Source of the DNA: JBOFOR01 sp051654865
GTDB taxonomy: Bacteria > Bacillota > Clostridia > Peptostreptococcales > Peptostreptococcaceae
Assembly (NCBI GenBank): GCA_051654865.1
Contig: JBOFYV010000024.1
Location: 1-64,000 of the forward strand
Direction: 5' to 3'
DNA: 64,000 bases
A model generated the notes under the pieces. It saw only the letters and a list, made by a program, of their open reading frames with translations. It ran no database searches and had not been told where the DNA came from. Below are positions 7,872 to 16,398 of the stretch, in pieces; within the stretch, counting starts at the first letter, position 1, and every line of letters begins with the position of its first letter. The translations under genes were made by a program, and so were the position numbers.

Positions 7872-9143
7872 ATGACAGAATCAACTAAGATTTCTTTAGA
7901 AAGAGCCTTAGAATTAAAATCTAGAATACAAGATTATACTGATATAAAAAAATCAATTCCTAAAGGTATAGAAAAAGAAGAAGAAATAAACCGTAGAAAA
8001 CAGAGAATATTAGACGTATTAGGTGGAACCGAAGAACAGTGGAATGACTACAAATGGCAACTATCTAATAGAATCTCTGATGTAGATACACTATCCAATA
8101 TATTAAAATTAACAGACAAAGAAATAGAACAAATCAGAAAAGTACAAAATCAATTTAGATGGGCAATATCACCTTATTATTTAAGTTTAATAGATCCAGA
8201 AGATATATATGACCCAATAAAACTAATGTCAATACCTTCATTCATAGAACTACAAGATGACTCAGATGATTTAGATCCGATGGGAGAAGAATTTACAAAT
8301 CCAGCAGGTAGTATAACTAGACGATATCCAGATAGACTTATAATAAATGTAACAAATGAATGTGCAATGTATTGTAGACATTGCCAAAGAAGAAGAAATA
8401 TTGGTCAAGAAGATTGTCATACATCAAAGCGTATGATTCAAGAATCCATAGATTATGTTAGAGCAAATGAAGAAATTAGAGATGTATTAATAACAGGAGG
8501 AGATCCCCTTACATTAAATGATAATATGCTAGAGTGGATAATAAGCGAAGTAAGAAGTATACCTCATGTTGATTATATAAGATTAGGTAGTAGAACACTT
8601 GTAACTATGCCACAAAGAATTACAGATGAATTCTGTGAGATGATAAAAAAATATCATCCAATATATATAAATACACACTTTAATCATCCTATGGAGATAA
8701 CTAAAGAAACGAAAGAAGCATGTGCTAAATTAGCTAATTCTGGAGTACCATTAGGTAATCAAGCGGTTTTATTAAATGGTGTAAATAATGATAAATACGT
8801 AATGAGATGTTTAAATCATGAACTACTAAAAATAAGAGTAAGGCCATATTATATATTCCATAGTAAACATGTAAAAGGAACTACTCACTTTAATACATCG
8901 GTAGATGATGGACTAGAGATAATGGAGTACTTAAGAGGGTATACATCAGGTATGGCTATACCAACATATATAATTAATGCTCCTAAAGGAAAAGGGAAAA
9001 CACCTCTTTTACCACAATATCTAATATCTAAAGGTACAGATTATATTATGATAAGAACGTGGGAAGGTGAAGTAATAAAAGTAGAAGATACTCCTGCATT
9101 AAATATAAAATCAATGATTGAAGAGGTTGTTGGAACTAAATAG
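7872..9143 (+). CDS. eam: Glutamate 2,3-aminomutase (radical SAM, PLP)
   Basis: This enzyme of the lysine 2,3-aminomutase family converts L-glutamate to beta-glutamate, a compatible solute. The radical-SAM cluster motif CAMYCRHC is present. From the ATG at 7872 (RBS GAGGGGGGAATT) the protein has 423 residues. Lysine 2,3-aminomutases have two aspartates that hold the substrate's side-chain amine. Here they are Lys332 (FHSKHV) and Asn369 (IINAPKG), the substitutions reported for the Clostridioides difficile glutamate enzyme, at the same numbers as I recall them. That supports both the specificity and the start. An in-frame ATG at 7806 lacks a ribosome site and was rejected. The PLP lysine should lie in the GKGKTP segment. 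Confidence 0.9.
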   Translation: MTESTKISLERALELKSRIQDYTDIKKSIPKGIEKEEEINRRKQRILDVLGGTEEQWNDYKWQLSNRISDVDTLSNILKLTDKEIEQIRKVQNQFRWAISPYYLSLIDPEDIYDPIKLMSIPSFIELQDDSDDLDPMGEEFTNPAGSITRRYPDRLIINVTNECAMYCRHCQRRRNIGQEDCHTSKRMIQESIDYVRANEEIRDVLITGGDPLTLNDNMLEWIISEVRSIPHVDYIRLGSRTLVTMPQRITDEFCEMIKKYHPIYINTHFNHPMEITKETKEACAKLANSGVPLGNQAVLLNGVNNDKYVMRCLNHELLKIRVRPYYIFHSKHVKGTTHFNTSVDDGLEIMEYLRGYTSGMAIPTYIINAPKGKGKTPLLPQYLISKGTDYIMIRTWEGEVIKVEDTPALNIKSMIEEVVGTK

Positions 9144-9158
9144 ACTATAAACATATAT

Positions 9159-9205
9159 AAATAATAAAGGAAGAGTAAATTCTATTTACTCTTCCTTTAT
9201 TATTT
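9159..9205. terminator. Bidirectional terminator between eam and the AraC gene
   Basis: A 22-bp perfect stem with a 3-nt loop (TCT) is flanked by A-runs and T-runs on both sides. It overlaps the last codons of the convergent AraC gene. Confidence 0.88.
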
Positions 9206-10372
9206 ATATAGTGACTTGGAATATTCAGTAGGTGATATTCCAAATACATTCTTAAACTTCTTAGAAAAATAATGAATAGAAGAAAATCCAAGCATTTCTG
9301 ATATCTCACTTATAGAGTAATTAGACTCTGATATTAGTTCTTTAGACTTATTCAATTTTAGTGTGTTTATATAGCTGTTTACTGTTGTTCTTAAATTATT
9401 TTTAAATAATGAATGAAGCGTTGAAGCACTTATAGCAAACTGACTACACAGTGAGTTTACACATATACTACGTTCAATATTGTTATCTATATATTCTAAA
9501 ATAATATGTAATGTTTTATTTTCATAATTTTGTTTCATACCAGTAGTCGTACAATTATATGTAACATTTTTGTTAGTATCTCTTAGCAGTTGTATAATTA
9601 GCTGCTTCAAAAAACATAAAGATAAGTCATCGCAAAATAAGCTATTAGAGTCTAATTCATACATTAAATTTTTTAATATTGATTGAGCATTACGTGTTGT
9701 TTTAAATACTTTATTAGACAATTTAATATTATCATTATCAAGTTTCATATCAAAATTTAAAGTCAAATAAGATGCAATGGTACTGTTATCTGTTGATTGA
9801 GTATGAAATTGAGATGGAGAATAAAAAATTAAATCACCTTGTTCTAATTTGTAATTAATTCCATCAACATTCGTATATAAAACACCTCTATCTACATATG
9901 TCAATTCCCAATAGTTATGAGAGTCGCCGCTGAATTTATAATTAGTTCCTTTTTCTTGATAAAACTTGGTGTAAAGCTCATTGATTTGAAATGAAGAATG
10001 TATATTTGAGTATTCATAAATATTATCTAGAGCAATATCAGCATTAATAAAATCATTACTGTATAGATTTACTTCGTATTTTGGAGACAAAGATATAAAG
10101 TTAAAATAGGTTCCATTCTTCAACTTTAAGGGGCGATTTATAACAAATGAATTTAATGAGTTTATATTAGCGTCAAATGAAACTAAAATCATAGCGATGC
10201 CTTGTGTACATTCTATACATAAATCATCGGAATCATTATAATACAGTGTACTAATGTTTTTGTTATTATTGATTATGGTAGTTTTTAAATTTCTAGATAG
10301 TTGAAAATCAGTTAGATTTGAATATGTGTCCCCGAATTTTTCAAAATGAATATGAGTTGTTTTTAAAAAGAT
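9200..10372 (-). CDS. AraC-family transcriptional regulator (probable non-ATG start)
   Basis: A cupin-like sensing domain (HNYWELTYVDRGVLYTNVDG, LEQGDLIFYSPSQFH) precedes two helix-turn-helix motifs at the C-terminus (FAISASTLHSLFKNNL; ISEISEMLGFSSIHYFSKKFKNVFG). It probably controls the divergent isomerase-PTS operon. The first ATG is at 10192 (330 residues) but has no ribosome site. The frame stays open for 72 codons further upstream with protein-like content (DDLCIECTQGIAMILVS). It contains no ATG, GTG or TTG, and AAGGGGGAG stands six bases before an ATC at 10372-10370. I therefore extend the gene to this ATC (390 residues). If ATC is not used, the true N-terminus has been lost by mutation or is misread. 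Confidence 0.8.
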   Translation of the reverse strand: MFLKTTHIHFEKFGDTYSNLTDFQLSRNLKTTIINNNKNISTLYYNDSDDLCIECTQGIAMILVSFDANINSLNSFVINRPLKLKNGTYFNFISLSPKYEVNLYSNDFINADIALDNIYEYSNIHSSFQINELYTKFYQEKGTNYKFSGDSHNYWELTYVDRGVLYTNVDGINYKLEQGDLIFYSPSQFHTQSTDNSTIASYLTLNFDMKLDNDNIKLSNKVFKTTRNAQSILKNLMYELDSNSLFCDDLSLCFLKQLIIQLLRDTNKNVTYNCTTTGMKQNYENKTLHIILEYIDNNIERSICVNSLCSQFAISASTLHSLFKNNLRTTVNSYINTLKLNKSKELISESNYSISEISEMLGFSSIHYFSKKFKNVFGISPTEYSKSLYK

Positions 10373-10563
10373 AGTAGTCTCCCCCTTACTAACTATAGTA
10401 TTTAAACATTATGTAAAAGTTAAACAAAAAAATATACATATATATATTATAGCACTAATATATTAATAAAAATTATAAATTTATTATACAAAATTACAAA
10501 TACTTTTTAAAATAAATCAACTACTATATAAGTGTAAGTTAATCAAAGAAAGAGGAGATTATA

Positions 10564-11733
10564 TTGTATTTCAATATAGATAGAGATTTATTATCTGGTA
10601 GGAAAGGTATTTTTACAGCAGAAGAAATATATTCTCAACCTAAAATTTGGAAAGATACTATAAATAATATTTATCATAATCAAGATGAGATAAGATCATT
10701 TACAAATAAGTTTTTAGCAATAAAGAAAAAAAGGATAATACTTACAGGAACTAAAAGTTTAGCTTTTGCATGTGAAGTATGTGCTAAACAACTTAGTAGT
10801 ATATTAGGATTTACAGTGGAATCAATATCCTCAACAGACATAGTTTTATCACCAAAGGATTATCTATACGAGGATACTACAACTTTATTAATATCTTTAT
10901 CAAGGTCAGGAAATGCTCAAGAGAATGTAGTAGCTACAGACCTAGCAAAATTAATTATTAAAGATTTATATCAATTAGTTATTACCTGTAATCGGTCAGG
11001 AGAGATAGCTATTTCAACAAAAAAAAATGAAAGAAATTTAGTATTATTAATGCCTCAAGAAGCAAATGATAGAGGCTTTATAGCAACAGGCAGCTTTACA
11101 AGTATGATGCTTAGCTGTTTAGCTGTATTTTTTATAAATGATATAGAAAGTTTTAAAAATGATACAGTAAAGTTATGCGACTTGGTAAAAAAATTCATAA
11201 AAAATAATGCAGAAAAAATTAGTGAATTATCTAAAGTTAATTGTGATAAAGCTATATACTTAGGAACTAGTACATCAAAATTTATAGCAAAAGATAGTGC
11301 ATATAAATTAATAAGTATAACCCAAGGAATCATAAACACAAATTATTGCACATCTATAGGACTTAGATCTGGATACGATATTGTTTTAGATAATAAAACT
11401 TTAACTATTATCTATTTAAGTGATAATAAATATACAAGAAAATACGATTTAGACTTAGCTAGAGATTTAGTTAACAATAAATTGATTAATAAATTAGTAA
11501 TTGTAACATCTAATAAAGATATAGAAGGTTTAGATGTTGCAGACTATATATTTGAACTAGGTAAAATAGAGTATGATTTAGAGTATGATATATTCTTACC
11601 AATACAGCAAGTAGTATTTGGGCAAATGTTATCGTATATGGTGGCATTTAATTTAGGAATAGAGCCAGATGATCCGTTCTCGAATGGATGTATGAAAGAT
11701 AATTTTGAAAAGCTAAATATTTATGAATTTTAA
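10564..11733 (+). CDS. SIS-domain sugar isomerase/deaminase (AgaS-like)
   Basis: The TTG start follows AAAGAGGAGAT. The 389-residue protein has two SIS (sugar isomerase) folds: residues about 50-200 with IILTGTKSLAFACE and LLISLSRSGNAQENV, and about 215-370 with AIYLGTSTSKFIAKDSAYK. The length and the SRSG phosphate-binding serines match the AgaS group, which isomerises and deaminates galactosamine 6-phosphate or related amino-sugar phosphates. It is the first gene of an operon with a mannose-family PTS, so it probably processes the sugar phosphate that the PTS delivers. The exact sugar cannot be read from sequence. Confidence 0.82.
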   Translation: MYFNIDRDLLSGRKGIFTAEEIYSQPKIWKDTINNIYHNQDEIRSFTNKFLAIKKKRIILTGTKSLAFACEVCAKQLSSILGFTVESISSTDIVLSPKDYLYEDTTTLLISLSRSGNAQENVVATDLAKLIIKDLYQLVITCNRSGEIAISTKKNERNLVLLMPQEANDRGFIATGSFTSMMLSCLAVFFINDIESFKNDTVKLCDLVKKFIKNNAEKISELSKVNCDKAIYLGTSTSKFIAKDSAYKLISITQGIINTNYCTSIGLRSGYDIVLDNKTLTIIYLSDNKYTRKYDLDLARDLVNNKLINKLVIVTSNKDIEGLDVADYIFELGKIEYDLEYDIFLPIQQVVFGQMLSYMVAFNLGIEPDDPFSNGCMKDNFEKLNIYEF

Positions 11734-11813
11734 GAAAACGTTTTGTGAATGTGTTAGTTAAAAAAGCATTAAAAAGCTTTAATATATAATAAATAAATAT
11801 AGGGGTGGAGATT

Positions 11814-12290
11814 ATGCCAAATATAGTACTTACAAGAATTGATAACAGATTAATACACGGACAGGTAGCAACAATGTGGACTTCAAGTGTTGGAGCAAAC
11901 TTATTATTAGTTGCCAATGATGAAGTATCAACAAATGATTTTAGACAAGGGCTTATGGATATGGCAGCGCCAAGTTTTGCTCAAACTAGATATTTCTCTA
12001 TAGACAAAACTATAAATATAATAGACAAAGCAAGTCCTCAACAATACATAGCAATAATATGCGAAACACCACAAGATGTACTTAAATTAGTAGAAGGTGG
12101 AGTGCCTATAAAGAAAGTAAATATAGGAAATATGCATATGGCAGAAGGGAAAAGACAAGTATCAAAAGCAGTATGTGTAAATGACAGTGATATAGCTGCA
12201 TTTAGACGTCTTAAAGAACTAGGAGTAGAGTTAGAAATCAGGAGAGTTCCAAGTGAGTCTGCTGAGAGTATAGATTTGTTATTCAAATAA
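11814..12290 (+). CDS. PTS mannose/sorbose-family EIIB subunit
   Basis: The 158-residue EIIB accepts phosphate from EIIA on His15 (RIDNRLIHGQV) and passes it to the incoming sugar. The ATG at 11814 follows GGGGTGGAG with ideal spacing; an in-frame GTG at 11805 lies inside that ribosome site and was rejected. It sits 80 bases after the isomerase gene, and its EIIC partner starts 22 bases later. A GAAAACGTTTTGT segment just before it (about 11735-11748) faintly resembles a catabolite-repression site. Confidence 0.92.
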   Translation: MPNIVLTRIDNRLIHGQVATMWTSSVGANLLLVANDEVSTNDFRQGLMDMAAPSFAQTRYFSIDKTINIIDKASPQQYIAIICETPQDVLKLVEGGVPIKKVNIGNMHMAEGKRQVSKAVCVNDSDIAAFRRLKELGVELEIRRVPSESAESIDLLFK

Positions 12291-12311
12291 AATACAATAG
12301 GGGGAATTGAT

Positions 12312-13079
12312 ATGGAATTAAGTTTTGTTCAAATTGGTCTTATACTAGTTGTTACTATGATTGCAGCAATAGACCAGTTCAGCTTTTTAGAGTCTTTATA
12401 TAGACCTATAATAATGGGTCCAATAATAGGTGCAATTATGGGAGATTTACAAACAGGTCTTATAGTTGGTGGTTCATATGAACTTATGATGATAGGTGCA
12501 ATGCCAGTTGGTGGAGCTCAACCTCCAAATGCAGTTATAGGTGGAATAATGGCAACGGTATTTGCTATAACTTCTGGCCTTGATACATCAGCAGCATTAC
12601 CACTTGCAATACCATTTGCATTACTTGGTCAATATGCTGTTACACTTTTATTCACAGTTACATCTCCATTAATGGGATTATGTGATAAAGCAGCAGCAGA
12701 AGCTAACCCTAAAGGTATAGATAGAGTAAACTATTTGGCGATGGGAATATTAGCAGTATCTTTTGCATTAATAGTATTAGCTGGATTATTAGCAGGGCAA
12801 GCAATCGGGGAAACGTTAACTAAAGTTTTACCACAACAAGTTTGGGCAGGATTAACTGCAGCAGGAAAAATGATGCCTGCACTAGGATTTGCAATGTTAC
12901 TTAAGGTTATGTTAAGTAAAGAATACGCAATATTTATGATATTAGGGTTTGTATTAGTGGCATATGGTAAACTACCATTATTAGCTATAGCAATGGTTGG
13001 TTTAGCAGCTGCAGTATATGACTTCCATATAAGTATGAAAACTAAAAATACAGGAGGAGGTATGACTGATGGCATCTAA
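12312..13079 (+). CDS. PTS mannose/sorbose-family EIIC permease subunit
   Basis: The 255-residue polytopic membrane protein forms the sugar channel with EIID. Family landmarks are RPIIMGPIIGAIMGDLQTGLIVGGSYELMMIGAMPVGGAQPPN (seen at about residues 30-75; the GGSYELM and GGAQPPN motifs are key) and several long hydrophobic stretches. RBS: AATAGGGGGAATTG. Its last 11 bases overlap the start of the EIID gene, which suggests translational coupling. Confidence 0.93.
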   Translation: MELSFVQIGLILVVTMIAAIDQFSFLESLYRPIIMGPIIGAIMGDLQTGLIVGGSYELMMIGAMPVGGAQPPNAVIGGIMATVFAITSGLDTSAALPLAIPFALLGQYAVTLLFTVTSPLMGLCDKAAAEANPKGIDRVNYLAMGILAVSFALIVLAGLLAGQAIGETLTKVLPQQVWAGLTAAGKMMPALGFAMLLKVMLSKEYAIFMILGFVLVAYGKLPLLAIAMVGLAAAVYDFHISMKTKNTGGGMTDGI

Positions 13080-13914
13080 TTCAGAAGCAATGATGAGAGG
13101 GCAACAAGAGTATATAGACAAAACAGAAGGAGAAGTACTTGATAATAAAACTTTAAATCAAATGGCTTTTAGATCAATGTTTTTACAAGCATCATTTAAC
13201 TACGAAAGAATGCAAGCTGGTGGATGGTTATATTCTATCCTTCCAGGACTTAAGAAAATACACAAAAACAAACAAGATTTATCAACTTCAATGAAGCACA
13301 ATCTAGAATTTTTTAACTGTCACCCATTCTTAATAACATTTGTTATGGGGATAATATTATCATTAGAGCAAAAGAAATCTGATGTTCAAACTATACGAGC
13401 ATTAAGAGTTGCAGCAATGGGACCTTTAGGTGGTATAGGGGATGCTATATTCTGGTTTACATTATTACCAATATCTGCGGGTATAGGAGCTAACCTTTCA
13501 TTACAAGGAAGTATATTAGGACCAATTATATTCTTTGTATTATTTAACGTAGTACACTTAGGTTTAAGATTTGGTTTAATGCACTGGTCATATAAAGTTG
13601 GAGCTGAAGGTATAACTAAATTAACTAAAAATGCTAAAGAATTTACAAGAGCAGCTACTGTACTTGGTATGATAGTTGTGGGAGCATTAATAGCTTCATA
13701 TGTTAGTGTAAATATAGTTACACCAGACTATTTAAGTATGCAAGGAACTATAGATATACAAAGTATATTAGATTCTATAATGCCATGCTTATTACCACTT
13801 GTATTAACATTCTTTATGTATGGTTTAGTTAAGAAAAACGTATCTCCAATGGTAAATATATTAGTGTTAGTTGTAATAGGTATAGTTGGAGGATTTTTAG
13901 GTATATTTGTATAG
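13069..13914 (+). CDS. PTS mannose-family EIID subunit
   Basis: The 281-residue subunit of the membrane complex has the typical N-terminal helix region (FRSMFLQASFNYERMQAGGW), FFNCHPFLITFVMGI and the AAMGPLGGIGDAIFWF motif, then C-terminal membrane helices. The start overlaps the EIIC end; GGAGGAGGTATGACTG upstream serves as its ribosome site. It completes the permease with EIIC. Confidence 0.93.
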   Translation: MASNSEAMMRGQQEYIDKTEGEVLDNKTLNQMAFRSMFLQASFNYERMQAGGWLYSILPGLKKIHKNKQDLSTSMKHNLEFFNCHPFLITFVMGIILSLEQKKSDVQTIRALRVAAMGPLGGIGDAIFWFTLLPISAGIGANLSLQGSILGPIIFFVLFNVVHLGLRFGLMHWSYKVGAEGITKLTKNAKEFTRAATVLGMIVVGALIASYVSVNIVTPDYLSMQGTIDIQSILDSIMPCLLPLVLTFFMYGLVKKNVSPMVNILVLVVIGIVGGFLGIFV

Positions 13915-13941
13915 GCACAGGATTACACAGGAGGAAGCCGA

Positions 13942-14343
13942 ATGATAATAATAACAGGACATGGGAATTTTGGATCAGGGCTTAAAAGTAGCCTAGATTT
14001 AATAGTTGGAAGTTTTGATTTTATAAAAGCTGTAGACTTTACACAAGAAAAGTCTTCAGAAATGATAAAAGGAGAAATCCAAGATTTTGTAAAGGATGCT
14101 AGTGGTAAAGTATATATATTCACTGACTTAGTTGGAGGAACTCCATTTAAAGTTAGTAGTGAATTAACTTTAGACTACTCAAATATAGAAGTGCTTTGTG
14201 GAACTAATTTACCAATGCTTGTTGAATCAGCAATGATGGTATCACTAGGATGTGAAATAGATAGTGACTCAATAAAAGATGCAGGTATAAATAGTATTAA
14301 GCCTCAAGCTAAAAAAATTGTATTTGAAGAAGGCGGAATATAA
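13942..14343 (+). CDS. PTS mannose-family EIIA subunit
   Basis: The 133-residue cytoplasmic EIIA takes phosphate from HPr on His7 (ITGHGNFGSGL) and has the second family motif FTDLVGGTPFKVSS. RBS: AGGAGGAAGCCGA. It is the last gene of the isomerase-EIIB-C-D-A operon, followed at once by a strong terminator. EIIA and EIIB are separate proteins here rather than fused as in E. coli ManX. Confidence 0.93.
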   Translation: MIIITGHGNFGSGLKSSLDLIVGSFDFIKAVDFTQEKSSEMIKGEIQDFVKDASGKVYIFTDLVGGTPFKVSSELTLDYSNIEVLCGTNLPMLVESAMMVSLGCEIDSDSIKDAGINSIKPQAKKIVFEEGGI

Positions 14344-14384
14344 AAACAAAACGTATCGCAATTGAGCGATACGTTTTGTTTTTA
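14343..14384 (+). terminator. Intrinsic terminator of the PTS operon
   Basis: A 17-bp perfect stem (AAAACAAAACGTATCGC and its complement) has a 6-nt loop and ends in a T-run. Confidence 0.88.
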
Positions 14385-14401
14385 TTTAAAGTAAATCTAA
14401 G

Positions 14402-14995
14402 TTATTGAGCTAACTCTATATATCCACTTGGATGGAAGAAATATATATGAGAAGTATTTTTATCAACGAAAAACCCTATATCTGTTTCTACATCAGGTAA
14501 AAATACATAGCCAGATAGATTTTTAGATTTTAATGCTTCAAAATTATTTTCATCACCTTGATAGATATAATTTACTTTATCGTTGTATTTAATAAGCAGA
14601 TGCTTTGCTTGCTCTTGAGTCAAGCTATTTTGTTCAGTTACATCTTGAATATCTTGTTTAATTGATTCATTTTGTTCAACCACATCTTGAGTATCTTGTT
14701 TAGTTGATTCATTTTGTTCAATTACATCTTGAGTATCTTGTTTAGTTGATTCATTTTGTTCAATTACATCTTGAGTATCTTGTTTAGTTGACTCATTTTG
14801 TTCAGTTACATCTTGAGTATCTTGTTTAGTTGACTCATTTTGTTCAATTACATCTTGAGTATCTTGTTTAATTGATTCGTTTTGCTCAACTACTGATGTT
14901 TTATCACTAGATTCAGCAAAAACAAGTGGTTTGATATGTTTTACAGAGATTAAAGAAGAACATAAAATAAATGATAATATAATTGCTTTTTTCAT
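14402..14995 (-). CDS. Secreted protein with 14-residue tandem repeats
   Basis: The 197-residue product has a signal peptide (KKAIILSFILCSSLISVKH, probable cleavage near FAES). Six near-identical repeats of the form V(I/T/V)EQNES(T/I)KQDTQD follow, at about residues 35-118. A C-terminal globular domain of about 70 residues (YIYQGDENNFEALK, GYVFLPDVETDIGFFVDKNTSHIYFFHPSGYI) resembles the small beta-rich domains found at the ends of many clostridial secreted proteins. The acidic, Gln-rich repeats probably form an extended or coiled stalk. The function is unknown. RBS: AAAGGTTGG. Confidence 0.75.
   Translation of the reverse strand: MKKAIILSFILCSSLISVKHIKPLVFAESSDKTSVVEQNESIKQDTQDVIEQNESTKQDTQDVTEQNESTKQDTQDVIEQNESTKQDTQDVIEQNESTKQDTQDVVEQNESIKQDIQDVTEQNSLTQEQAKHLLIKYNDKVNYIYQGDENNFEALKSKNLSGYVFLPDVETDIGFFVDKNTSHIYFFHPSGYIELAQ
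14636..14888 (-). repeat. 42-bp tandem repeat array, about six copies
   Basis: The coding repeats are nearly identical at DNA level (period 42 bp, core TTGATTCATTTTGTTCAA on the plus strand). The third positions are conserved too, which points to recent expansion or gene conversion and likely copy-number variation between strains. Confidence 0.85.
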
Positions 14996-15093
14996 TATGG
15001 CACCAACCTTTATTTATACTTAATTTGATTAAAAATCCTTCTAGTTGAGAATATATATCTTGTCTTTATATATAAATATTACCATTAAAAGCT

Positions 15094-15120
15094 AATATTA
15101 TAACAGTTACATATCTGTTA
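15094..15120 (-). promoter_or_regulatory. Candidate -10 box with overlapping operator
   Basis: On the minus strand TATAAT (about 15098-15103) lies roughly 100 bases before the repeat-protein start. TAACAG and CTGTTA (15101-15106 and 15115-15120) form an inverted repeat that covers the spacer just upstream of this -10, where a repressor could sit. Confidence 0.35.
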
Positions 15121-15175
15121 CTTTAAATTACAAATATGTCATTAATTAATGTAAAAAAATCATATCAAAAATTGA

Positions 15176-16270
15176 TTATTTATCTGCTAAAGTTCTATAT
15201 TTATATTCAATAAACTTACCAAGGTATAATTTTATTACACCCATTATAGGTACAGAGAGAATCATTCCAGGGATTCCAAAGAAACCACCACCTACTGTGA
15301 CTGCAAGTATAGTAAGAAAAGGGCTTAGTCCTAATTGTCCACCTACTATTTTAGGCTCTATTACAGCAACCTCTATTTGTTGAACTAGAAGTAAGTATAT
15401 TAATGATATTAAAGCGATAGTAGGATTGTAAAATAAATTTATTACAACTACAGGAGTCATACCAATTACAGGCCCAAAGTATGGAATCATATTCATAACC
15501 CCAATTAATGTTCCAAAAAGTAGAGCATATTTAGAACCTATTACACTAAGTCCTATTGCAGATAGCAAACCAACTATAGCGGAATCTAAAATTTTTCCAG
15601 AGAAATACTTCCCGATATTAACATTTAATACTCTACCAACTTCTATAGTAAACTTAGCATACTTTTTACCTACAGCTATAAATAGTATTTTTTTAGAAAA
15701 TGAAATGAAGCTTTCTTTTTCTAGTAATAAGTAAAAACATATAATAAATGCCAATACAAATTGAACTATAAATTTACCAACAGAGAATGTGGTAGAAAAT
15801 ATTTGCCCAAGATATCCTACAAAAACATTACTAATTTTAGGAATAGAGGTCATAATATTATCACCTATTTCCTTTAATGTTTTAGGGTCTACATTTTTTA
15901 AACTCTTTCCAAGTTCAATTAAAAAATCTTGTGTCTGTTCAACATAAACAGGAACCTGATTAATAATATCTATTATACTGTTTATAATTATTGGTGCAGT
16001 AAATAAGATAAATGATCCAATTAAGATTATTAAAAAGGCATAAGTAATTAATAAGGCAAATAATCGTTTGAGCTTACATTTTCTTTCTAAAAAATTAACA
16101 AAAGGATTAAATATGTAGGCTAAGATAAAAGCAATTATAAATGGAGTTAATAATGACAATAGCAAATTTAATACGTCAAAGAAATAACTATAGTTGTCGA
16201 TAAATTTTATTAAGATATATGATACAACAATAGTTAATACAACATTAAAATAAATTTTTTTGTCTTTCAA
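15176..16270 (-). CDS. AI-2E family (UPF0118) membrane transporter
   Basis: The 364-residue polytopic protein has the family layout: two N-terminal hairpins, a soluble helical segment (about residues 95-150), then four or more C-terminal helices. These include FGTLIGVMNMIPYFGPVIGM and GGQLGLSPFLTILAVTVGGGFFGIPGMILSVP (landmarks PYFGP and GIPGMILSVP). Members export small molecules or ions; substrates vary and the AI-2 link is historical. The TTG start follows AAAGGATG. It stands alone, divergent from cspBA. Confidence 0.85.
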   Translation of the reverse strand: MKDKKIYFNVVLTIVVSYILIKFIDNYSYFFDVLNLLLSLLTPFIIAFILAYIFNPFVNFLERKCKLKRLFALLITYAFLIILIGSFILFTAPIIINSIIDIINQVPVYVEQTQDFLIELGKSLKNVDPKTLKEIGDNIMTSIPKISNVFVGYLGQIFSTTFSVGKFIVQFVLAFIICFYLLLEKESFISFSKKILFIAVGKKYAKFTIEVGRVLNVNIGKYFSGKILDSAIVGLLSAIGLSVIGSKYALLFGTLIGVMNMIPYFGPVIGMTPVVVINLFYNPTIALISLIYLLLVQQIEVAVIEPKIVGGQLGLSPFLTILAVTVGGGFFGIPGMILSVPIMGVIKLYLGKFIEYKYRTLADK

Positions 16271-16354
16271 AATAACACATCCTTTTTCCTATGTATATTA
16301 TTACATTATTATACTATTAAATATAATTTATATCATTAATTAAAAAAATATTCT

Positions 16355-16381
16355 ATAAACAAATCATCAAAAGCATATATT
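16355..16381 (+). promoter_or_regulatory. Candidate sigma-E (mother-cell) promoter of cspBA
   Basis: ATA (16355-16357), a 16-base spacer and CATATATT (16374-16381) match the sigma-E pattern (ATA, 16-18 bases, CATAnnnT). In Clostridioides difficile cspBA-cspC is a sigma-E target, so the position 18 bases before the start fits. Confidence 0.45.
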
Positions 16382-16398
16382 TAAAATAGAAGCTTAAT

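Noticed and set aside
11735..11748. CcpA (cre) site before EIIB
   Set aside because: The AAAACGTTTT core fits, but the outer bases deviate from the consensus and the site is inside the operon, so it is only mentioned, not called.
14636..14888. Regular 42-bp repeats considered as a CRISPR array
   Set aside because: There are no unique spacers; the units are contiguous and encode in-frame 14-residue protein repeats.
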